Shown piece after piece: positions 27,719 through 35,847 of a DNA stretch of 64,000 nucleotides (the first letter of the stretch is position 1; each line of letters opens with the position of its first letter). Source of the stretch: Devosia sp. YR412 (lineage in GTDB: Bacteria > Pseudomonadota > Alphaproteobacteria > Rhizobiales > Devosiaceae); the NCBI RefSeq assembly GCF_900110945.1, contig NZ_FOFL01000001.1, positions 1 through 64,000 of the forward strand, written 5' to 3'. The notes under the pieces are model-generated. The model did no database searches. It saw nothing but the letters and a program-made list of their open reading frames with translations, and had not been told where the DNA came from. Position numbers and translations under genes: made by a program.

Positions 27719-27976
27719 GGCGCTCTCCTTTTGAGGGATAAGCGACCCCGTCGCGATTGGTTCCGGCACTGGAAAACCCAGGCTGGCCGGAGCGTCACCC
27801 AAGCCATACGTGGTAGCTCCGGGGAAACCGAGGCACTGCAAAAGCCCTTGATATCCTTGATAAAACGGTCTGCACGATGTGCAGAAGTTCAAGGGATGGA
27901 ATCTACTAAATCGTCACTTGAGGAGTGGATGGGGCGAGATCATTTCCAGGGTGTTCAAACGAAAGGAACACCTGAA
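27719..27976. other. Intergenic region between divergent genes
   Basis: 258 nt holding the start signals of the oxidoreductase (-) and the secreted protein (+). Visible features are a tandem CCTTGATA repeat near 27847-27863 and a 7-bp hairpin TCTGCAC-GAT-GTGCAGA (27869-27885). I could not assign a confident promoter. Confidence 0.4.
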
Positions 27977-28255
27977 ATGCTTAAGACCACAGTACTCGCC
28001 CTTGTTGCCGCTACCGCCTTTGCCGGCGCTGCCGCACCAGCCTTCGCCGACTACACCGCCTTCAACGACACCGACTCGATCGAAATGCGCGACTTCCAGG
28101 CCGACGCGATCGTTGCCGAACTGAACCAGCGCGGCGTCAATGCCAGCTCGGTTGAAGACTGGAGCGGCCTGATCCGCGCTTATGTCACGCTCGAAGACGG
28201 CACCCAGACCATGCAGTTCTTCGTGCCCGGCTCGCTTGAGCAGGTCTCGCTGTAA
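27977..28255 (+). CDS. Small secreted protein of unknown function
   Basis: A 92-aa protein. It has a textbook signal peptide (MLKTTVLALVAATAFAGAA then APAFA, cleavage probably after residue 24), leaving about 68 residues of acidic mature protein with no cysteine. AAAGGA lies upstream of the ATG. The mature part includes DSIEMRDFQADAIVAELNQRG and ends in QFFVPGSLEQVSL. I do not recognise a family. It is convergent to the HxlR-type gene, with an 11-bp GC hairpin between. Expected in the periplasm or outside. Confidence 0.7.
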   Translation: MLKTTVLALVAATAFAGAAAPAFADYTAFNDTDSIEMRDFQADAIVAELNQRGVNASSVEDWSGLIRAYVTLEDGTQTMQFFVPGSLEQVSL

Positions 28256-28267
28256 CAGCCTGCCCAC

Positions 28268-28292
28268 GGCGCCGCCGGTCTCCGGCGGCGCC
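28268..28292. terminator. GC hairpin between convergent genes
   Basis: Perfect 11-bp stem GGCGCCGCCGG / CCGGCGGCGCC with a TCT loop. It sits between two convergent stop codons, which suggests termination, but no T-run follows on either strand. Confidence 0.45.
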
Positions 28293-28306
28293 CGTAGCGC
28301 GAAGTC

Positions 28307-28690
28307 CTAGCTGGCCTGAAGCAGCCGAATCGGCGGCTCGCCGCCATGCGCATCGAAGCGCTCACGCGCTGCCAGCACCAAAGCGCCATTGCGGTCGGCA
28401 AACTCCCGCAAGACATCGGCCAGGCGCAAAAGCTCGCGCCCCAGGGCCGTCAATTCATAATCCACCCGCGGCGGAATGGTCGCAAACATCGTTCGGGTGA
28501 CGAAACCGTCCCGCTCCAGATCACGCAAGGTCGTGGTCAGCGTCTTCTGCGAAATCCCGCCCGCCCGCTTGAGCTCGTTGAACCGCAGGGTTTCCGCGCG
28601 CAACAGGGTGATGACCGTCAGCGTCCATTTCCCCGGTTTGACCGTCAGCACCTCGAAATGATGCTTGCTGGAAGTGGTGAATGAAGACAT
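28307..28690 (-). CDS. HxlR-family winged-helix transcriptional regulator
   Basis: A 127-aa DNA-binding protein. HxlR hallmarks are GKWTLTVITLL, RFNELKRAGGISQKTLTTTLRDLERDGFVTR (recognition helix and wing) and the wing-end DYELTALGREL. The usual N-terminal redox cysteine of the YodB/HypR type is absent (no Cys at all), so thiol sensing is unlikely. The start is put at MSSFTTSSKH (28690), not the longer frame to 28762. Such regulators often control a neighbouring oxidoreductase; here the oxidoreductase at 27.1 kb is a candidate, but it is not directly divergent. Confidence 0.85.
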   Translation of the reverse strand: MSSFTTSSKHHFEVLTVKPGKWTLTVITLLRAETLRFNELKRAGGISQKTLTTTLRDLERDGFVTRTMFATIPPRVDYELTALGRELLRLADVLREFADRNGALVLAARERFDAHGGEPPIRLLQAS

Positions 28691-28810
28691 GGAAAACCTC
28701 GGAACGCTGGTCGAAGCTCCGATATGGGGCGCCATTGCGGCGCTACCAGTGCCCGGTTGCATTAAACTTTGACAAGTCCGCGTACCGCAGCGTTCGCCAA
28801 AGCCGCACAG

Positions 28811-29515
28811 TCACCGTCGCGTGAAGCTGAAATAAAAGCTGATCAACCGCCCCTCGCGGCGGGCCTTCTGCTCGTACCGCGTCGCTTCCCAACCCTCATA
28901 CGGCTCATGCCAGCTGCCCGGCTTGTGCGGCGCAAAGCTGAATTCCGGCTCGCGCACGATATGGGCCAGGGTCCAGTTGGCATAATCCTCGATATCGCTG
29001 GCAAAGTGAAACAACCCACCGGGCCGGATCACCCGCGCAAGCTCCTTGAGTGTCGTCGGTGACACAAAGCGCCGCTTGTGATGGCGCGTCTTGGGCCAGG
29101 GATCTGGATAGAGCAGATAAACCTCGTCCAGCGAGGCGTCGGGTAATTCCACGAGGAGCTTATACGCATCGTCGGTGAACAGCCGCACATTGCGCAGCTC
29201 CTCGGCGGCAATACTCTGCACCATCTTGCCGATGCCGCCGGTGAACACCTCGCAGCCGATATAACCAGTATGCGGATGCCTTCCGGCCTCCAGCGCCAGA
29301 TGCTCGCCACCGCCATAGCCGATCTCGACGATGATCTTCTCAGCATCGGGGAACAGTGCCCGCGGATCGAGCTTGCCGTCCAGCTTGATCTCGAGATCGG
29401 GCAGGGTGGCGTCAAACACCGCCTGCTGCCCGCCATGCAGCTTCTTGCCGGAGCGGCGGCCAAAAAAAGCACGCGGTTCGCCAGAACGGGTTTTGGGAAG
29501 CTGGTGGTCGGTCAT
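28811..29515 (-). CDS. trmB: tRNA (guanine-N7)-methyltransferase
   Basis: TrmB (234 aa) makes m7G46 in tRNA using SAM. The SAM-binding motif is IVEIGYGGGEHLAL and the family signatures are GCEVFTGGIGKMV, YLLYPDPWPKTRHHKRRF (catalytic PDPWPKxRHxKRR) and the C-terminal YEQKARREGR. Length and motifs are normal. It begins 6 nt after a 53-aa membrane-protein gene and is downstream of metK, which supplies its cofactor SAM, so metK-53aa-trmB looks like one transcript. Confidence 0.95.
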   Translation of the reverse strand: MTDHQLPKTRSGEPRAFFGRRSGKKLHGGQQAVFDATLPDLEIKLDGKLDPRALFPDAEKIIVEIGYGGGEHLALEAGRHPHTGYIGCEVFTGGIGKMVQSIAAEELRNVRLFTDDAYKLLVELPDASLDEVYLLYPDPWPKTRHHKRRFVSPTTLKELARVIRPGGLFHFASDIEDYANWTLAHIVREPEFSFAPHKPGSWHEPYEGWEATRYEQKARREGRLISFYFSFTRR

Positions 29516-29521
29516 GACGGC

Positions 29522-29683
29522 CTAGATCAGAAAATAGAGAACTGTGCCTATGACCACGAGGCCGACAAGAATGGCAAGAGTGTCCCAGCCAAAAGCCGAT
29601 GGCCGTGCACTGCCCGACATGGCCTTGAAGCGCCTGGGTTCGCCCCATTTGATGCGGCGAAAGCGATAGACATTATTGGGCAT
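29522..29683 (-). CDS. 53-aa single-pass membrane protein between metK and trmB
   Basis: A short intact frame with ATG at plus 29683 and stop TAG at 29522. It begins MPNNVYRFRRIKWGEP, has a basic middle (RRFKAMSGSARPS) and ends with one hydrophobic helix (DTLAILVGLVVIGTVLYFLI). GGAGCG precedes the ATG. It lies 82 nt after metK and 6 nt before trmB, in the same direction. The orientation would be cytoplasmic N-terminus with the helix at the C-terminal end (tail-anchor-like). I do not recognise a family. Coding status is supported by position, ribosome binding site and a sensible topology, not by homology. Confidence 0.6.
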   Translation of the reverse strand: MPNNVYRFRRIKWGEPRRFKAMSGSARPSAFGWDTLAILVGLVVIGTVLYFLI

Positions 29684-29765
29684 AGGCGCTCCGGCAGGAC
29701 TGATGTGCCGAGCATATATGGCGTCCGGACCAAGAGGATAAGTCCGAACGCCAAAAGTTGAACAG

Positions 29766-31022
29766 CTACTTCAACGCCGCCTTCAGGGCTCCGACGAGGT
29801 CGGTCTTTTCCCACGAGAAGCTGCCATCGCGGCCAGCCTTGCGGCCGAAGTGGCCATAAGCAGACGTCTTGGCATAGATCGGCTTGTTGAGATCGAGATG
29901 GGTGCGGATGCCATGCGGGGTGAGGTCCATGACCTGGCCCAAAACGCCTTCGATCGCCGCTTCCTCGACCTTGCCCGTGCCATGCAGGTCAACATAGATC
30001 GACAGCGGCTGTGCCACGCCGATGGCATAGCTGAGCTGGATCGTGGCGCGATCGGCAAGGCCGGCTGCCACGACGTTCTTGGCCAGGTAGCGTGCTGCAT
30101 AAGCGGCCGAGCGATCGACCTTGGTCGGATCCTTGCCGGAAAAAGCGCCCCCGCCATGCGGGGCCGCGCCACCATAGGTGTCGACGATGATCTTGCGGCC
30201 GGTGAGGCCGGCGTCGCCATCGGGACCGCCGACGACGAACTTGCCGGTCGGATTGATGTGCCAGACGGTGTTGTCGTCGATCCAGCCTTCCGGCAGGGCT
30301 TCGCGAATATAAGGTTCGACGATCTTGCGCACGTCGGCCGAGGTCAGCGAGGCATCGAGATGCTGGGTCGAGAGCACGATCTGCGTGACGCCGACCGGCT
30401 TGCCGTCTTCATAGCGCACGGTGACCTGGCTCTTGGCGTCGGGGCCAAGCACCTTGGCGGGACCGGTGCCTTCCTTGCGGGCCAGCGTCAGCACTTCGAG
30501 AATCTTGTGCGCGTAATAAATCGGTGCGGGCAGCAGTTCCGGGGTCTCGCGGCTGGCATAGCCGAACATGATGCCCTGGTCGCCAGCGCCCACGTCCTTG
30601 TTGCCGGCTTCATCGACGCCCTGCGCGATATCGGCCGACTGGCCATGCAGCAGCACGTCGATCTTGGCGGTCTTCCAATGGAAGCCCGACTGCTCGTAGC
30701 CGATCTCGCGGATTGCCTTGCGGGCAGCGGACTTGAACTTGGCAGGATTAACCACGGGCGAGCCGGCGGCGTCCTTGAGGATCGCGCCGTCCTTGCCCTT
30801 CTTGAGCAGGGTTTCCGGCACGCGCACTTCGCCGGCAATAACCACGCGATTGGTCGTGGCCAGGGTTTCGCAGGCGATGCGGACCGAGGCGGGGTCCATG
30901 CCGGCCTTCTTGGCTTCCTTGAACACCAGATCGACGATTTCGTCGGAAATACGGTCGCAAACCTTGTCGGGGTGTCCTTCGGAAACCGATTCCGAGGTGA
31001 AGAGATAAGAAGACCGTGCCAA
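29766..31022 (-). CDS. metK: S-adenosylmethionine synthetase
   Basis: MetK (418 aa) makes SAM from methionine and ATP. Family motifs are the start [35 protein letters not shown] (here [17 protein letters not shown]), and the P-loop-like [19 protein letters not shown]. The reading frame opens at 31064, but TTG 31022 has AGGGGA 6 nt upstream and gives the normal N-terminus, so TTG is chosen. A SahR-like dyad lies 85-106 nt upstream of the start. In many relatives a small XRE regulator sits between lnt and metK; it is absent here. Confidence 0.96.
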   Translation of the reverse strand: MARSSYLFTSESVSEGHPDKVCDRISDEIVDLVFKEAKKAGMDPASVRIACETLATTNRVVIAGEVRVPETLLKKGKDGAILKDAAGSPVVNPAKFKSAARKAIREIGYEQSGFHWKTAKIDVLLHGQSADIAQGVDEAGNKDVGAGDQGIMFGYASRETPELLPAPIYYAHKILEVLTLARKEGTGPAKVLGPDAKSQVTVRYEDGKPVGVTQIVLSTQHLDASLTSADVRKIVEPYIREALPEGWIDDNTVWHINPTGKFVVGGPDGDAGLTGRKIIVDTYGGAAPHGGGAFSGKDPTKVDRSAAYAARYLAKNVVAAGLADRATIQLSYAIGVAQPLSIYVDLHGTGKVEEAAIEGVLGQVMDLTPHGIRTHLDLNKPIYAKTSAYGHFGRKAGRDGSFSWEKTDLVGALKAALK

Positions 31023-31106
31023 CGAGCATCCCCTAAACGTGAAAAAGCCGCCCAAAACGAGCAATTATGACGGGTTGTGACATTGGCGGCTGCGTCGGTC
31101 AAGCGA

Positions 31107-31128
31107 GATATAAAGAAAGCTTGATATC
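31107..31128 (-). promoter_or_regulatory. SahR-like inverted repeat upstream of metK
   Basis: A 22-bp imperfect palindrome. The plus-strand halves are GATATAAAG (31107-31115) and CTTGATATC (31120-31128), 8 of 9 positions matching across a 4-nt centre. Rhizobial SAM-cycle genes such as ahcY and metK are controlled by the ArsR-type regulator SahR through palindromes with this ATATAAAG...CTTNATAT look (from general knowledge). A TTGACC lies just downstream on the minus strand and could be a -35. Regulator assignment is inference. Confidence 0.5.
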
Positions 31129-31175
31129 CCGAACGGCGGCGTCGGGGCATAGTTTTCCGCCCATACTGACCCAGT

Positions 31176-32792
31176 TCAGCCCACCCGCTTCTTCCGTCCA
31201 CCCCGCGCCGCAACGACAGAAATCAGCAGCCCCGCGATCAGGGCAATCAGCAGGGGCCAATGGCGGAGCTGCGAAAACACCGTGCTGGCGAGGCGTTCAT
31301 GCGGGCGGACGTCCAGCGCCGCCATTTGCTGGGGGGCGATGGAGGCGGTGATGCGGCCAAGCGGGTCGGTGGCAAAGGTTAGGCCGGTATTGGCGGCGCG
31401 GATCAGGCTCATGCCCTCTTCCACCGCGCGGACGCGGGCGTGATGGGCATGTTGGGCCGGGCCGATGGAGCCGTCGAACCAGGCGTCATTGGTGATGTTG
31501 AACAGGAACTGAGCGCCCGCCGTATCGCCGAGATCACCGGAAAACAGGATTTCATAGCAGATCAGCGCCAGCAGCGGCGGCGTGGCCGGCAGGCTCATCA
31601 ACCGGCGACGCGCATCGCCATGCGCCCAGCCTTCGGCGCCGGGGACGAATTGCTTGATGCCGACCCTGGAGAGAATTTCGCCGAACGGCAGAAATTCGCC
31701 GAAGGGCACGAGATGCGATTTGTCATAGGAGGCGATGACTTCGCCGCTGGTGTCGATGGCGAGCAGAGAATTGAATGGGGGACCGGAAGTCGTGGTGGCG
31801 CCGGGTTCATACTGCTGGCGCGGTGCGCCGGTGAGCAGGGTGGTGGTTTCGGGCAGCAGGCGGGCAATCCGAGCCAGGGCCTCGGGATAGGTGGCGAGGA
31901 AGAAGGGCAGCGACGATTCGGGCCACACCAGATGGGTAATATCGGCAAGGCCCTGATCCTGCGGGTCCATGCGCATGTCGCTGAGCATCAGCAGGCGGTC
32001 GATCAGCGCCACCGGATCGACCTGGCCGAAATCGGAATGCTCATAGACCATGGGCTGCACCATGCGCATGGCGATATCGCTGCGCTCGGTGGATATGGTG
32101 CCGGTGAGGCGGTTGTAGCCATATCCGAGCTGGCCGGCGATCACCGCCATGGCGATGAAAAACGGCAAGAGCCTCCGGCTGAGGCTGCGATCATCGGCCG
32201 GCCAGATCAGCGCCGGGGTCATGGCAACCAGCGCGGCGACCAAAGTCAGCCCATAGACGCCGATCACCGAGGTGATCTGCATCATTTCGTCATTGGGCGT
32301 CAGCGCATAGCCGAGCAGGTCGAAGGGAAAGCCGGTGAGCACATGGCCGCGCGCCCATTCCGCCATGGTGACGAAGGTGGCCAGCGTCACGATGCGCCAG
32401 GGGCCATGCGACCAGAACAGATGCGCCAAAGCGCTGGCCACGCCCCAAAAGAAGGCGATCAGCGCTGCCAGCGCCAGGATGGCAAAGGGCATCAGCACCA
32501 GCATGACGCCGCCATCGACGAAAAACGCCGCGCCGAGCCAGTGGAAGGCCACGGTGAAATAGCCCCAGCCAAAGGCAAAGCCGATGGCAAAGGCCGGGCC
32601 GAACAGTTTTCGCCAGCCACGCTGCCGCTCGGCGCCATCGAGGCACCAGACCCAGACGGGGAAGGCGATGAATAGAGCGGGGACGATGAACAGCGGTGGC
32701 ACGGAGAGGCCGGCGATTGCGCCCGCCATAACCAGCAGCAGGAAACGGCGCCAGCCATGGCTCAGCATGGCAGTCTCGGCCAGCCAGGTCAT
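31176..32792 (-). CDS. lnt: Apolipoprotein N-acyltransferase
   Basis: Lnt (538 aa) adds the third acyl chain to periplasmic lipoproteins in the inner membrane. About six N-terminal membrane segments (to about residue 225) are followed by the periplasmic nitrilase-like domain and a final transmembrane helix (about 505-525). The catalytic triad is visible: Glu292 in WPESSLP, Lys358 in YDKSHLVPFGE, Cys412 in LICYEILF. It is upstream of metK on the same strand and divergent from tsaB. A lipoprotein substrate (the L,D-transpeptidase) is encoded in this window. Confidence 0.95.
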   Translation of the reverse strand: MTWLAETAMLSHGWRRFLLLVMAGAIAGLSVPPLFIVPALFIAFPVWVWCLDGAERQRGWRKLFGPAFAIGFAFGWGYFTVAFHWLGAAFFVDGGVMLVLMPFAILALAALIAFFWGVASALAHLFWSHGPWRIVTLATFVTMAEWARGHVLTGFPFDLLGYALTPNDEMMQITSVIGVYGLTLVAALVAMTPALIWPADDRSLSRRLLPFFIAMAVIAGQLGYGYNRLTGTISTERSDIAMRMVQPMVYEHSDFGQVDPVALIDRLLMLSDMRMDPQDQGLADITHLVWPESSLPFFLATYPEALARIARLLPETTTLLTGAPRQQYEPGATTTSGPPFNSLLAIDTSGEVIASYDKSHLVPFGEFLPFGEILSRVGIKQFVPGAEGWAHGDARRRLMSLPATPPLLALICYEILFSGDLGDTAGAQFLFNITNDAWFDGSIGPAQHAHHARVRAVEEGMSLIRAANTGLTFATDPLGRITASIAPQQMAALDVRPHERLASTVFSQLRHWPLLIALIAGLLISVVAARGGRKKRVG

Positions 32793-32904
32793 TGTGGGGC
32801 TTTCGGCGAATCAGGACGCATGCCGCAAGCTCGCTCCCGGGGGCAGGGGCGTCAAGGCGGATGGCAGGCTCGACACTGGCGCTGCGCGGCGCTAGAGCGG
32901 AGCC

Positions 32905-33507
32905 ATGAGCATCACCCTCGCCATCGATACCGCCGCGCCCCGCCTGCAACTTGCCCTGTTGCTGGATGACGGTCGGGTGGATGTCTCGGTCGACGAGATC
33001 GCCACCGGTCACGCCGAACTGATCTTCGAGCGCATCGCAACCCTGCTGGCGCGCAATAGCGTGGCCTATTCTGACCTCGAGCGCGTCGTGACCACCACGG
33101 GCCCCGGCTCCTTCACCGGCCTGCGCATCGGCCTTTCGGCAGCGCGCGGCATTGGTCTGGCGCGATCCATTCCCGTGGTTGGCTTGTCGAGCCTTGTCGC
33201 GCTGTCGCTGACCGCCGAAGGGCCGGTGATCGTGCTGCTCGATGCGCGGCGCGACGAGGCCTATTTCCAGATGTTTGCCGCTCCGGCCCAGCCGACGACG
33301 CCGGGCGAATTGCTACCCATGGTTATCGCCCAGGCGGCCGTGGTGCCAGGCGTGGAACTGGTGCAATCCAACGTGGTCGATATCGCGGCCCTGGCCCGCT
33401 ATGGCGCCACACTTGATCCGGACCACAACCCGCCGGAGCCCAATTATATCCGCGACGCCGATGCCAAGCCACAGACGGCGGCGCGCATCGAAAGGCGCAA
33501 TCCATGA
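32905..33507 (+). CDS. tsaB: tRNA threonylcarbamoyladenosine biosynthesis protein TsaB
   Basis: TsaB (200 aa) is the pseudo-kinase partner of TsaD in t6A37 tRNA modification. It has the ASKHA start ITLAIDTAAPRLQLALL and the diagnostic TTGPGSFTGLRIGLSAARGI stretch near residues 64-83. Length is typical of alphaproteobacterial TsaB. The stop overlaps rimI by 4 nt (ATGA), so tsaB-rimI are coupled and probably continue into fur and plsC. Confidence 0.95.
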   Translation: MSITLAIDTAAPRLQLALLLDDGRVDVSVDEIATGHAELIFERIATLLARNSVAYSDLERVVTTTGPGSFTGLRIGLSAARGIGLARSIPVVGLSSLVALSLTAEGPVIVLLDARRDEAYFQMFAAPAQPTTPGELLPMVIAQAAVVPGVELVQSNVVDIAALARYGATLDPDHNPPEPNYIRDADAKPQTAARIERRNP

Positions 33508-33983
33508 TCAAGCTCTGGATGGCGCCGGGGGGCCTGCATATCGAGCCGGGCAAGATGGGCGATGCGAAAGATCTGGCGCGCATCCATGCGCAAGGCTTTT
33601 ATCGTGGCTGGCCGGCCGGCGAATTCGAGGGATTTCTCGCCGAAGCCAATACCCCGGTCTATGTCGCCTGCGATGCCAAGCGGCGCATTGCCGGCTTTGC
33701 GCTGATCCGGGTGGTCGAGGACGAATCTGAACTCCTGACCATTGCCGTCGATCCGAAATGGCGCGGCAAGCGCGTCGGCGAAGCGCTGCTCAGGGCGGTG
33801 TTCGACGACCTGTTGCTGACGCCTGCCAAGCGGATGTTTCTCGAGGTCAGTGAAGAGAATGCCGCGGCGATCAAGCTCTATACGCGACAGGGCTTTGCGA
33901 CGATTTCCAGCCGCAAGGGCTATTATGCCAAGGCCGATGGCTCGGCGGCGACTGCGCTTGTCATGGCCCGCGATCTTGGGTAA
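33504..33983 (+). CDS. rimI: GNAT acetyltransferase, RimI type
   Basis: A 159-aa GCN5-related N-acetyltransferase, in the position of RimI, the enzyme that acetylates the N-terminus of ribosomal protein S18. The acetyl-CoA loop is VDPKWRGKRVGEALL (about 90-104; R-G-K-R-V-G fits Q/RxxGxG/A), followed by FLEVSEENAAAIKLYTRQGF, the typical RimI strand-helix. Substrate identity is inferred from the fixed tsaB-rimI-fur context; other N-terminal acetylation targets are possible. It overlaps tsaB by 4 nt. Confidence 0.88.
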   Translation: MIKLWMAPGGLHIEPGKMGDAKDLARIHAQGFYRGWPAGEFEGFLAEANTPVYVACDAKRRIAGFALIRVVEDESELLTIAVDPKWRGKRVGEALLRAVFDDLLLTPAKRMFLEVSEENAAAIKLYTRQGFATISSRKGYYAKADGSAATALVMARDLG

Positions 33984-34019
33984 CCCGGTTCTATCGAAGG
34001 ACCGGCGCGGAGGCCACGC

Positions 34020-34463
34020 GTGAGCAAAAGCCATACTGACCCGACGCTGGAAGAGGCTTGCGTCGCCAAGGGCATGCGGATGACCGACCAGCGTCGCGTC
34101 ATCGCCCGGGTGATCGAACAGGCGGCCGACCATCCCGATGTGGAAGAGCTGTATCGCCGCGCCTCGGCGGTGGATGACCGCATTTCGCTCTCGACCGTCT
34201 ATCGCACGGTCAACCTCTTCGAAGAGGCTGGCCTCGTCACCAAGCATGATTTCAAGGACGGCCGCGCCCGCTTCGAGCTGATCCCCGACGAACACCATGA
34301 CCATCTGATCGACATCCGAAGCGGCGCCGTCATCGAATTCCGCAATGAGGAAATCGAGGCGATCCAGGAGGTCATTGCCAAGCGCCTGGGCTATCGGCTG
34401 GTCGATCACCGGCTCGAACTTTATGCCGTTCCCATCGAAGGCTCCGACAAAACCAGAAAATGA
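34020..34463 (+). CDS. fur: Fur-family metalloregulator (Mur-like)
   Basis: A 147-aa Fur-superfamily repressor. It begins with GTG 34020 (GGAGG upstream). The winged helix shows MRMTDQRRVIARVI and SLSTVYRTVNLFEEAGLV. The metal site region is HHDHLIDIRSGAVIEF. The C-terminal CxxC zinc motif of enterobacterial Fur is absent (the only Cys is in EEACVAKG), as in rhizobial Mur proteins that answer to manganese. The C-terminal half (NEEIEAIQEVIAKRLGYRLVDHRLELY) also matches that group. It is not Irr: no HHH heme-binding segment. It overlaps plsC by 4 nt. A manganese role is inference. Confidence 0.88.
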   Translation: MSKSHTDPTLEEACVAKGMRMTDQRRVIARVIEQAADHPDVEELYRRASAVDDRISLSTVYRTVNLFEEAGLVTKHDFKDGRARFELIPDEHHDHLIDIRSGAVIEFRNEEIEAIQEVIAKRLGYRLVDHRLELYAVPIEGSDKTRK

Positions 34464-35266
34464 TCTTCCGCGTCCTGTTCTTTGTGTTTGTGTTCGTGCC
34501 CGTCATGATCGTGATCATACCGGCACAGGCGCTGATCAATGCGCTGAAGCTGCCATTCTGGAACGTGCTGCCGCGCTTTTTCCATCGCATCGGCTGCATT
34601 TTCCTCGGGCTGCGCGTCACGCTGATCGGCCAGCCGGCGACCGGGCGGGCGACCCTGTTGGTGTCTAACCACATTTCCTGGACCGATATCGTCGCCGTAG
34701 GCTCGGTGGCCGACGTGACCTTTGTCGCCAAGCGCGAAGTGGGCGACTGGTTCTTCGTCGGCATGATGGCGCGGTTGCAGAAGACTATTTTCGTTGACCG
34801 CACGCGCCGCTCCGATGCCGGCCGCACCGCGTCCGAAATGGGCCAGCATATGGCCAGTGGCAATGCGGTATTGCTGTTTGCCGAGGGCCAGAGCGATATA
34901 GGCACCCATGTGCTGCCCTTCCGCTCGGCCCTGGTCGGGGCGGCGCAGCATGCCATGATCGAGGCAGGCGCAAGGAATGTGCTGATCCAGCCGCTGACCA
35001 TTGCCTATACCAGATTGCAGGGCCTGCCGGTCAGCCGCAACGAGCGCGGGCTGATCGCCTGGATCAAGTCCAAGTCGGTCAAACAGAATATCAGGGAAAT
35101 CCTCGGCGGACCGGTCAAGCATGTCACGGTCGCCTTCGGCACGCCGCGCCCACTCAGCCAGAGCGATAATCGCAAGCTCGTCACCAAGGCGGCCGAAGAT
35201 GACGTCCGCGCCATGCTGGTGGCACTCAACCGTGGCCAGAAACTGCCGACAAACCCGGATCGCTAA
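34460..35266 (+). CDS. plsC: 1-acyl-sn-glycerol-3-phosphate acyltransferase family protein
   Basis: A 268-aa membrane-anchored acyltransferase. An N-terminal hydrophobic segment (about 3-24) is followed by the catalytic NHxxxxD motif SNHISWTD near residues 69-75. The acceptor-binding block is FAEGQSDIG in place of the usual FPEGTRS, a variant seen in lyso-ornithine-lipid acyltransferase (OlsA)-like proteins. It makes phosphatidic acid or acylates a related lyso-lipid; the sequence alone does not decide. Start ATG overlaps the end of fur (ATGA-type). Confidence 0.88.
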   Translation: MIFRVLFFVFVFVPVMIVIIPAQALINALKLPFWNVLPRFFHRIGCIFLGLRVTLIGQPATGRATLLVSNHISWTDIVAVGSVADVTFVAKREVGDWFFVGMMARLQKTIFVDRTRRSDAGRTASEMGQHMASGNAVLLFAEGQSDIGTHVLPFRSALVGAAQHAMIEAGARNVLIQPLTIAYTRLQGLPVSRNERGLIAWIKSKSVKQNIREILGGPVKHVTVAFGTPRPLSQSDNRKLVTKAAEDDVRAMLVALNRGQKLPTNPDR

Positions 35267-35350
35267 AACTTTACGTGGTAATCCTAATGTCGGCTTCCGG
35301 TTGGCCGTTAAGCTTTCGTTAGCTATCACCGCTCCAACAAGGAGTGCGGT

Positions 35351-35599
35351 ATGGCTTGGGAATTGCTGGCGATCTGGCTGATCGTGACGGGTGCGGTAAT
35401 CTGGTTCATCCGCGATGAGCGCCGTCGCAGGTCCGAGGCGCATGTGGCGCGCGCCGCTCGTTACTATGCCCATGCCCCCAAATATCGCCATGTGCCGGCC
35501 GAGCTGCGCAATGCGCCCCTGCCGCCACAGCCGACTGGCGGGCTGACCGAAGCCCAGCGCGCCTTTTTCAAGGCCTTCCGCAACAGCCAGCCCAGCTAG
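35351..35599 (+). CDS. Small membrane-anchored protein, unknown
   Basis: An 82-aa protein with one N-terminal transmembrane helix (about 4-20, WELLAIWLIVTGAVIWFI), then a very basic stretch (RDERRRRSEAHVARAARYY) and a Pro-rich tail. AAGGAG is placed well before the ATG. No recognised family. Its stop codon shares the palindromic CTAG with the stop of the convergent gene. Confidence 0.65.
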   Translation: MAWELLAIWLIVTGAVIWFIRDERRRRSEAHVARAARYYAHAPKYRHVPAELRNAPLPPQPTGGLTEAQRAFFKAFRNSQPS

Positions 35600-35847
35600 G
35601 ACTTTTCGAGGTTGGACTTGAGCCGCGCGATGATATCGGCGGCCTTGAGCATCATCGCCATGTCGATATCGGCATCGCTGGCGTCTGCCGAGATGTCGGC
35701 CCAGACCGGGATGGCGAGCTCATGAGTTTGTTCTGTCGCGCCCAGCGTTTCGGAGAGCACAGCGCGAACATGGCCGGTGATGCGCCCGGCCAGGCGTGGA
35801 TGTGCCTGCTTGTCGCGGACACTGATGTCGATTAGCTGCAAAGTCAT
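35596..35847 (-). CDS. Small soluble protein, unknown
   Basis: An 83-aa protein with no signal peptide or membrane segment. It has a mixed beta start (TLQLIDISVRDKQAHPRLAG), an acidic middle (WADISADASDADIDMAMM) and a C-terminal helix (KAADIIARLKSNLEKS). No recognised family. The stop overlaps that of the convergent gene by 3 nt. Upstream on the minus strand a 7-bp hairpin (CAAGACG / CGTCTTG, plus 35899-35920) sits in the leader. Confidence 0.6.
   Translation of the reverse strand: MTLQLIDISVRDKQAHPRLAGRITGHVRAVLSETLGATEQTHELAIPVWADISADASDADIDMAMMLKAADIIARLKSNLEKS

Noticed and set aside
26723..27976. Long plus-strand frame that ends in the secreted protein
   Set aside because: Its first 418 codons are antisense to rimP and the oxidoreductase; only the last 92 codons have a ribosome binding site and signal peptide.
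31023..31175. SAM riboswitch upstream of metK
   Set aside because: I looked for SAM-II, SAM-V and SAM/SAH-like pseudoknots in the leader and saw no matching conserved core; a protein operator explains the dyad better.
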